Notes under the pieces: model-generated
Seen by the model: only the letters and a program-made list of their open reading frames with translations
Database searches by the model: none
Told to the model about the DNA's origin: nothing
Shown here: one piece after another, positions 58,502 to 64,000 of the stretch
How positions within the stretch are numbered: the first letter of the stretch is position 1
Layout of the letters: the number at the start of each line of letters is the position of its first letter
NCBI RefSeq assembly: GCF_004339805.1
Contig: NZ_SLUI01000013.1
Coordinates: 62,001 to 126,000 of the forward strand
Source of the DNA: Anaerospora hongkongensis
GTDB lineage: Bacteria > Bacillota > Negativicutes > Sporomusales > DSM-15969
Direction: 5' to 3'
Length of the DNA stretch: 64,000 bases
Program-made: the position numbers and the translations under genes

Positions 58502-59377
58502 TTATCTTAATTTCAGAACAAAATAAACACCGGCAATGATTAAAAAGCTTCCTGCAAAAAATGGAAATGACAAGTTCTCATCAAGTACTAACCAGCCTAG
58601 AATACTACCGACAATGGATTGCAGGAAAAAAAACAAACCCGCTTGATGAGGATTCATTAAGGACAATCCTTTATTCCAGCAATAATAAGCAACGGTAGTA
58701 GAGACTACGGCCAAATACCCAATACTTAACATTACCGGTAAGCTCTTTAGTGCAGCAGCATCCCAGGTAGTGATTTCGCTAACTGCCGGAAGCAGCGTAA
58801 ATCCTGTGGCCAGCATAATTCCCCATGTAGTAATCCGCAGGGCAGGATGGCGGGTTGCTATTTTTTTTGACAGCACCGAATAGTAGCCCCATAAGCATGC
58901 CGCGAGGAGAAAAAACAAATTACCATAAAAAAATGCTTCCCCTGCTTCTTCTCCCGGAAGGCCTGTAATAACCAATACTCCTGCTAATGAAAGCCCAATG
59001 GCAATCACTTGCCTTACTATTATTCTTTCTCCTAACAACAAAATAGCAAAGCCCGATTGAAATACTGGGGATAAGGTGGTAATAACAGCTCCCATATGAG
59101 CAGTCGAAAGCTTCGTTCCAATAAATTGGGCGGCAACGGAAAGAAAATATCCAAAAAAACCAATTTGAAACAATATGCCCCGGTCTTCTCGCGGGATTAT
59201 TTCCACTTTGCTATGTCGGCACAGCAAAATTAAAGTGAGGGCAGAAAAAAAATAACGTAAAAATAATAAAGTAAAAGGCGGCACTACCTCCAGTGCATAC
59301 TTACTGGCAACATACATCCCGCCCCAAATTGCTGCAGCTGCAGATAAATATAGCGGCCCCATTATATTTATAGTCAC
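58502..59377 (-). CDS. EamA-family transporter (DMT superfamily), first of two in this region
   Basis: A 291-residue protein of ten helices with two EamA repeats: YLSAAAAIWGGMYVASKYALEVVPPF... early and the second half from NLFFLLAACLWGYYSVLSKKIA. Start GTG 59377 lies nine bases after AGGAGG; the longer frame begins within that site. DMT proteins export amino acids or metabolites. It lies 67 bases downstream of the AraC regulator gene on the same strand. Confidence 0.88.
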   Translation of the reverse strand: MTINIMGPLYLSAAAAIWGGMYVASKYALEVVPPFTLLFLRYFFSALTLILLCRHSKVEIIPREDRGILFQIGFFGYFLSVAAQFIGTKLSTAHMGAVITTLSPVFQSGFAILLLGERIIVRQVIAIGLSLAGVLVITGLPGEEAGEAFFYGNLFFLLAACLWGYYSVLSKKIATRHPALRITTWGIMLATGFTLLPAVSEITTWDAAALKSLPVMLSIGYLAVVSTTVAYYCWNKGLSLMNPHQAGLFFFLQSIVGSILGWLVLDENLSFPFFAGSFLIIAGVYFVLKLR

Positions 59378-59444
59378 AATGAAAAACCTCCTGTTACAAT
59401 ATATTGTCATTGTAACAGAAGGCTCCTTTGTCGACTTGCTCAGC

Positions 59445-60167
59445 TTACTGGTTGTATTTCGCTTTTATTCGGTTTTTATTTCGATAGGCGGCTGGAGTCA
59501 CTCCGGCATAGTCTTGGAAAAGTCGGGTTAAAGTAGATTGCTGGCGGTAACCAACTTGCTGAGCTATCTGCAAAATTGTATGCTCACTGTCTTCCAGCAG
59601 CCGCCGGGCGTTTTCAAGCCGCAGCCTGCGGATGTACTCCATAGGAGATACCCGAAAGTGTTTTTGAAACCATTCGCAATAATAGGATAGCTGATAATGC
59701 TCAATATCAGCTAACTGTTGAAGAGTAATATCGCGGTAATACTGATCATGTATATATCTTATCGAGGCCGGGCAGCTCTCTTGTTCCAATAAGCGCAGGA
59801 TGTACCGGAATAAGTCTGTTAACCGCGAATTCGCCACCGGTGTATCCTTTACCTCTTGAGCAAGCAGGGTCCGGACTGCCTTCCAGCGTTCGTCAAGCAA
59901 TTGGCATTCTGGAACTGGTCTTGTGCTTTGCGGCAAATACATCGGGGGAATATCCAAAACAAGAAATTGATTATTTGTATGTGAATGAAAAGAATGATAG
60001 CTCTCGGGTGGAATAAAAATGACATTTTGACAGTTGTCGTCAAAGACGGCTGTATTTACTGTTACGGATAATATTCCTTTAACTGGCAATACCAGTTGAG
60101 CATAGGAGTGAATATGCCCATATGATTTATCCGTGTAAGTCCGCCGCTCGCAGGTAATAGCAGCCAT
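59445..60167 (-). CDS. AraC-family transcriptional regulator
   Basis: A 240-residue regulator. N-terminal cupin-like sensor (~1-110; HIHSYAQLVLPVKG, PPESYHSFHSHTN) and a C-terminal double helix-turn-helix (ITLQQLADIEHYQLSYYCEW and SEHTILQIAQQVGYRQQSTLTRLFQDYAGVTPAAYR in outline). AAGGAGG precedes ATG 60167. It is divergent from one EamA transporter and upstream of another, so it probably regulates one or both. Effector unknown. Confidence 0.93.
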   Translation of the reverse strand: MAAITCERRTYTDKSYGHIHSYAQLVLPVKGILSVTVNTAVFDDNCQNVIFIPPESYHSFHSHTNNQFLVLDIPPMYLPQSTRPVPECQLLDERWKAVRTLLAQEVKDTPVANSRLTDLFRYILRLLEQESCPASIRYIHDQYYRDITLQQLADIEHYQLSYYCEWFQKHFRVSPMEYIRRLRLENARRLLEDSEHTILQIAQQVGYRQQSTLTRLFQDYAGVTPAAYRNKNRIKAKYNQ

Positions 60168-60285
60168 TGCCTATGCCTCCTTAGCTGGAATGATTCTATT
60201 TTAGTAGCAACCAAGCTTTTATGCAACAGGCTTACCTGCTTGTCTCCCCTTATTAGCAACCTGTCCTCTGAGTACAGAACAGGGG

Positions 60286-60314
60286 TTGATGAAATGCTGA
60301 AAATAGCATACAAT
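60286..60314 (+). promoter_or_regulatory. Sigma-A promoter of the second EamA gene
   Basis: TTGATG (60286-60291), 17-base spacer, TACAAT (60309-60314), 43 bases before the start codon. Confidence 0.65.
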
Positions 60315-60356
60315 AAAGGCATTGTCACAGCACTTTTTTTACAAAGGAGATCCATT

Positions 60357-61250
60357 ATGAAGTCAAATCTATTATTATTGCTGGCCGCCGCAATATGGGG
60401 GTTGGCATTTGTTGCCCAGCGCGTAGGCATGGATTACGTCGGGCCCTTTACCTTTAATGGCGTGCGGTTTGTACTGGGAAGCCTTTCCTTGGTCCCACTG
60501 TTATTTTATTACCGCTCTGCTTCAACGGGTTCTGCTGCATCCAGTTATCGGGAGGATGCCCGTGCTGGCTTTCTGGCAGGTACCGTTTTATTTATTGCTG
60601 CCTCATTACAGCAAATCGGCCTGATATACACGACTGCCGGTAAGGCCGCTTTTATTACTTGTCTCTATATTGTATTAGTACCCATTCTGGGAATTTTCAT
60701 AAAGCAGCGTATCCACCCCTGGACCTGGTGCGGCTCTTTTTTTGCCGTAGCAGGCCTGTATTTGCTATGCGTAAAAGAAAACTTCTCTATCTCTTATGGT
60801 GACCTGCTGGAACTTGTGGGAGCATTTTTTTGGTCAATTCACATTCTGCTAATTGATCATTTTGCGGATAGAGTAAACACGCTGCGGCTGGCTTTTTTTC
60901 AGTTTGTCACTTGCGCTGCCTTCAGCCTGGCAACTGCGCTCTGGCTGGAAACCATCACAATTACCTCTTTACTCCAGGCTAGCACCCCTATTTTATATGG
61001 GGGCATTTGCTCTGTCGGCATTGCATATACACTACAGATCGTTGGGCAAAAGAATGCTTCCCCGTCTCATGCCGCCATCATTCTCAGTCTGGAAACGGTT
61101 TTTGCTGTTATTGGCGGCTATCTGCTGATTAATGAATACTTAGGATTACAGGAAATTACCGGTTCAGCACTTATGCTAATCGGAATGCTTCTGTCTCAGC
61201 TGCAAAACCTAAAGCCCGCTCAGAATGATGCTTCAAAATTGCCTGCTTAA
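60357..61250 (+). CDS. EamA-family transporter (DMT superfamily), second of two
   Basis: A 297-residue protein with about ten helices. LLLLLAAAIWGLAFVAQRVGMDYVGPF starts the first EamA repeat, and GDLLELVGAFFWSIHILLIDHFADRV the second. Start ATG 60357 has AAAGGAG upstream; the longer frame crosses the promoter. It is divergent from the AraC gene and has a terminator behind it. Substrate unknown. Confidence 0.9.
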   Translation: MKSNLLLLLAAAIWGLAFVAQRVGMDYVGPFTFNGVRFVLGSLSLVPLLFYYRSASTGSAASSYREDARAGFLAGTVLFIAASLQQIGLIYTTAGKAAFITCLYIVLVPILGIFIKQRIHPWTWCGSFFAVAGLYLLCVKENFSISYGDLLELVGAFFWSIHILLIDHFADRVNTLRLAFFQFVTCAAFSLATALWLETITITSLLQASTPILYGGICSVGIAYTLQIVGQKNASPSHAAIILSLETVFAVIGGYLLINEYLGLQEITGSALMLIGMLLSQLQNLKPAQNDASKLPA

Positions 61251-61298
61251 GATACACAACGGTATCTGACAGGCTGGGCAAACTCTCTATAAACAACC

Positions 61299-61339
61299 AA
61301 AAACCAGCAGTAGCTCCTGTGGGAGTTCTGCTGGTTTTT
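61299..61339. terminator. Bidirectional terminator between the second EamA gene and the AsmA-like gene
   Basis: AAAAACCAGCAG (61299-61310) pairs with CTGCTGGTTTTT (61328-61339), T-runs in both directions, inner CTCC/GGGAG pairs. Confidence 0.88.
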
Positions 61340-61341
61340 AT

Positions 61342-62925
61342 TTAACGAAAGATCTGTTGAATAAGTTTTTCGGCTACTGCTCGTTTTAATTCCTCTTCTG
61401 CCGCCGGCATTTCTTTCTTTTTTAGTCTGTCCAGTACTTCCTGGCTTAACTGTTCAGGATAGAACGTTCCAAATGCCGTTCTGACAGCCAGGTCGGATAA
61501 CTCCATTGCTGAGCCGCGCTTGACAAAAAAGCCGGTAAGCTGTTGAAATGCTATTCCATACGCTTTCCCATTTTGTATTGCAAAGTTCCCTTTGGTAACA
61601 GCGTCTTCACCGCGGCCGCTCACATGGCCGGTGAAGCTAAGCGGACCATGAACATCCTTATCTGTTAACTGGGAGCTTTCCAAATTACGTCCGGTCACAT
61701 CCAATTCATAGCTTTGATTATCTACATACACCGCGCCTTCAGCGTTAATCCGTCCCTGCTGGATATTACCGTTTACATCCTGCAAGGCCACCCGGTTATC
61801 ACGGAAAGTAAAACTGCCTTTAACCGCATCAACCGCCATCCCGCTGAAGCTAACCTGCGGCAAGCTAAAAGCACCTTTGATCTCCGGCTCTGTTAACTGA
61901 CCGCTGACCTGAATTTGAACTGCTAAAGGACGCTGAGCGGTCAAGCCTGTTACAAGGGCCGCAGGGTCAGCATCAGGCAAAGAGAACGCCAGGTCAAGCG
62001 TCTTCTTATTATCTTTTAAATCAATACTTCCTTGCCCTATTGCCTGCTGCCCATACACCAGCATCGACAGTTCACTAAACTGTATCCCGTCTGCATCACC
62101 AATAAACGTCCCCTGGCCATCACGTATATTTAATTTACCGGCAATATTGAGGCCCGTGAAATCTCCTTGGGCGCTCATATGCAGCGCCTTCTGCTCATCT
62201 TGCCCAGCCACTACGGTAACATTCTCAAGCCGCCCTCCCTCAATATAACTCAGCGGCAGGCTGGCAAACAACTCACTCCATTCTACCAGCTCGATTTTTC
62301 CTATTTTAAGGGTTAATTCACCAGGCAGCTTTCCCCAATGACCGCTCACATTCAGTAAAGACTGGGCTGCCTTCCCCTGAAGATTGACTTCCATATCAGG
62401 AGAATTAATAAAAGCCAGCGTACCTTTAACATCCTCCACCGTCTTGGTCAGCTGACCTGACTGCAGATGGAACTTTCCTGACTCAAATTCAATTTGACTA
62501 TGAAAATTCTGTTCGCCTGCCGGTTGATTATGTAATAATCCGTCCCAATTCAGCTTCCCATTGTCTTCCGTTAGCCAAATCTCGCTTCCCTGCAGCGATA
62601 CCTTTTCCACTTGCGGCAAACCTAAACTGCCGCCAGTCAAATCTGTCCACCGGTATAATATTTTCATAACCGGAATTTTCGCCAGCAAGCCCCCTTGCTG
62701 ATCGTACAGAAAAACATTGCGCACTCTGACTCGCCCGGATATAGTCAGGTCAATATCTCCCACCACCAGCCGCCCTGTCAATTGCTGTTCTATTCTTTGC
62801 ACAAGTGTATTTTGAATGGTCTTGCCAATCCACATAGCAAAAAATTGCCAGAACAATATCATGACAGCTACCAATAAAACGGTTACGGTCAATGATTTTT
62901 TATGGTAGAGTAGAATTTCTCTCAT
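61342..62925 (-). CDS. AsmA/TamB-like envelope protein
   Basis: A 527-residue protein with one N-terminal membrane helix (YHKKSLTVTVLLVAVMILFWQFFAMW) and a long beta-rich periplasmic region of repeated strands, e.g. GRVRVRNVFLYDQQGGLLAKIP and KGAFSLPQVSFSGMAVDAVKGSF. It resembles AsmA-type proteins, which bridge the periplasm and carry lipids to or help maintain the outer membrane. Start ATG 62925 has GGGAGG before it. Its presence supports a diderm cell. Exact subfamily unknown. Confidence 0.85.
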   Translation of the reverse strand: MREILLYHKKSLTVTVLLVAVMILFWQFFAMWIGKTIQNTLVQRIEQQLTGRLVVGDIDLTISGRVRVRNVFLYDQQGGLLAKIPVMKILYRWTDLTGGSLGLPQVEKVSLQGSEIWLTEDNGKLNWDGLLHNQPAGEQNFHSQIEFESGKFHLQSGQLTKTVEDVKGTLAFINSPDMEVNLQGKAAQSLLNVSGHWGKLPGELTLKIGKIELVEWSELFASLPLSYIEGGRLENVTVVAGQDEQKALHMSAQGDFTGLNIAGKLNIRDGQGTFIGDADGIQFSELSMLVYGQQAIGQGSIDLKDNKKTLDLAFSLPDADPAALVTGLTAQRPLAVQIQVSGQLTEPEIKGAFSLPQVSFSGMAVDAVKGSFTFRDNRVALQDVNGNIQQGRINAEGAVYVDNQSYELDVTGRNLESSQLTDKDVHGPLSFTGHVSGRGEDAVTKGNFAIQNGKAYGIAFQQLTGFFVKRGSAMELSDLAVRTAFGTFYPEQLSQEVLDRLKKKEMPAAEEELKRAVAEKLIQQIFR

Positions 62926-63118
62926 CTTACATCCTCCCACTAGCACGGAGCACTTTATTATTTTTCTAGTTTATTCCATTTCTCTCTAAAAAAACCTCTA
63001 AAATTTATTATACGGTAAAATTATTACCGTGCCTTGCGCATCACTGCAGCCATTTTCACAAATAGGCATTTACCCTGAGCAAGAGATCGGTTACGATAAA
63101 AAGGAGAGGAGAGTCGAT

Positions 63119-64000
63119 ATGGAAGTTAATTATAAAAACAATCAGCCAGGCATAACAGCGTGCCCTTCAACAAACTGGAGAGTTTGGTGGAACTTACTTA
63201 GGCCGCATACATTAACGGCTTCCTTTGTTCCTGTAGCTATCGGCACTGCCTTGGCACTGCCAGTGAGCCAGTTTCGCCCAGCCTTATTTTTTGCTATGCT
63301 ACTGGCAAGCATGCTGATTCAGATTTCGACGAACATGCTTAATGAGTATTACGACTTTAAAAACGGTTTAGATAACGAAGCCTCTATTGGTATTGGCGGT
63401 ACGATTGTCCGTGAAGGGGTCGCACCTCAAACGATAGTAACACTGTCTCAGTATACATTGGCAGCAGCATTTTTATTGGGCCTGTATCTTTGTCAACAAA
63501 GCAGCTGGTGGCTTCTACCGGTTGGTCTCTGCTGTGCTGCAGTCGGCTATTTTTATTCAGGCGGGCCGTATCCGCTGTCCGCTACGCCCCTGGGTGAGGT
63601 AGTAGCAGGCCTATGCATGGGACTGATCATTATTGTCATTTCCTTTTTCCTGCAGACGGAAACGATTACGAATCGAAGCCTCTTGATCTCTGGCCCCACT
63701 TCTATTTTAATCGGCGCTATTTTGATGGCAAATAATTTACGCGATTTAACTGGGGATGAGCAGCATGGCAGGAAAACACTGGCTATTTTATTAGGAAGAA
63801 AGGCTGCTACCAGCCTGCTCACGATCATGTTTTGCTTGTCTTATGTTTGGATAGTGGCACTCATCGCTGCAGGCATTATCAGCTTATGGGGATTGTTAAC
63901 CTTTATCAGTCTGCCAAAAGCCGTTACAGCGGTTCAAGGTTTCCGCCGCCATATTGCCCCACAAGACTTAATGCCGGCTATGGTAGCAACAGCACAAACT
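63119..64000 (+). CDS. menA: UbiA-family prenyltransferase, MenA-like (3' end beyond window)
   Basis: ATG 63119 follows AGGAGAGGAG; the 294 visible residues form about eight helices. Two Asp-rich prenyl-diphosphate motifs are intact: NEYYDFKNGLD (about residues 74-84) and NNLRDLTGDEQHG (about 203-215). They and the WWNLLRPHTLTASFVPVAIG start match 1,4-dihydroxy-2-naphthoate polyprenyltransferase, which makes demethylmenaquinone. No other men genes are visible. The frame runs past 64000, so the C-terminus is missing. An ACGGTAA/TTACCGT-type hairpin at 63012-63030 lies upstream. Confidence 0.88.
   Translation, partial: MEVNYKNNQPGITACPSTNWRVWWNLLRPHTLTASFVPVAIGTALALPVSQFRPALFFAMLLASMLIQISTNMLNEYYDFKNGLDNEASIGIGGTIVREGVAPQTIVTLSQYTLAAAFLLGLYLCQQSSWWLLPVGLCCAAVGYFYSGGPYPLSATPLGEVVAGLCMGLIIIVISFFLQTETITNRSLLISGPTSILIGAILMANNLRDLTGDEQHGRKTLAILLGRKAATSLLTIMFCLSYVWIVALIAAGIISLWGLLTFISLPKAVTAVQGFRRHIAPQDLMPAMVATAQT

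Noticed and set aside
1-64000. CRISPR arrays, tRNA/rRNA genes, phage genes and transposases
   Set aside because: No regularly spaced repeats, no tRNA-like cloverleaf or rRNA stretches, and no transposase or integrase motifs were seen by reading. A tool search could still find a small tRNA that I missed.

Overview
The window looks like a chromosomal segment of a spore-forming, diderm member of the Firmicutes, probably class Negativicutes near Sporomusa/Pelosinus. This is inference. Firmicute signs are strong GGAGG-type ribosome binding sites, GTG/TTG starts, a TPP riboswitch, a T-box, a ykkC-class riboswitch and KinA/KinE-like kinases. Outer-membrane signs are an RND efflux pump with its periplasmic adaptor and an AsmA-like protein. 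No rRNA, tRNA, CRISPR array, phage or transposase gene was found. Metabolic genes fit an anaerobe living on organic and amino acids.

Layout. 1-2.8 kb: RND efflux pair (minus) behind a TetR-type operator. 2.9-6.4 kb: thiamine salvage operon cytX-thiM-thiW with RidA and a TSCPD protein, led by a TPP riboswitch. 6.7-9.8 kb: tripartite tricarboxylate transporter tctCBA. 10-15.7 kb: amino-acid ABC transporter, DUF401 and AEC carriers and asparaginase. 15.7-19.8 kb: a 35-residue membrane peptide behind a structured leader, then glcF/glcD-type hydroxyacid oxidase subunits and a ferredoxin-type aldo/keto reductase. 19.9-25.6 kb: YhcH protein, SWIM/SNF2 helicase, FMN-binding protein, an inverted-repeat element and a KDG-type kinase. 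25.7-29.5 kb: two-component system with a secreted repeat protein, and two small acidic proteins. 29.6-32 kb: LarA homologue behind a promoter, leader RNA and terminator, plus a secreted protein. 32-36.6 kb: sigma-54 activator divergent from a YjiH/YjiG-type transporter and M20 hydrolase operon with a -24/-12 promoter. 36.7-41.8 kb: livJHMGF operon under two RNA devices in series (ykkC-class riboswitch, probably ppGpp, then a T-box). 41.9-45 kb: crotonase and acyl-CoA dehydrogenase, MarR regulator and a 47-residue protein, linked by shared TTTTGCATGCAAAA palindromes. 45-51 kb: 2-hydroxyacid dehydrogenase, FAH-family hydrolase, GNAT, ornithine/alanine racemase-like protein, UPF0316, DUF1904 and radical SAM. 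51-64 kb: LysR, DUF4127, PAS kinase, MFS transporter, six-Cys zinc ribbon, dienelactone hydrolase, EamA transporters with an AraC regulator, AsmA-like protein and the start of menA.

The main theme is uptake and catabolism of amino acids and 2-hydroxy acids, with heavy RNA-level control. The most interesting items are the tandem riboswitch/T-box, the structured leader in front of a 35-residue membrane peptide, the larA leader, and the MarR palindrome network with its tiny DUF3343-like target. Where I moved a start codon inward from the longest reading frame, I did so on the position of a ribosome binding site and say so in the entry.
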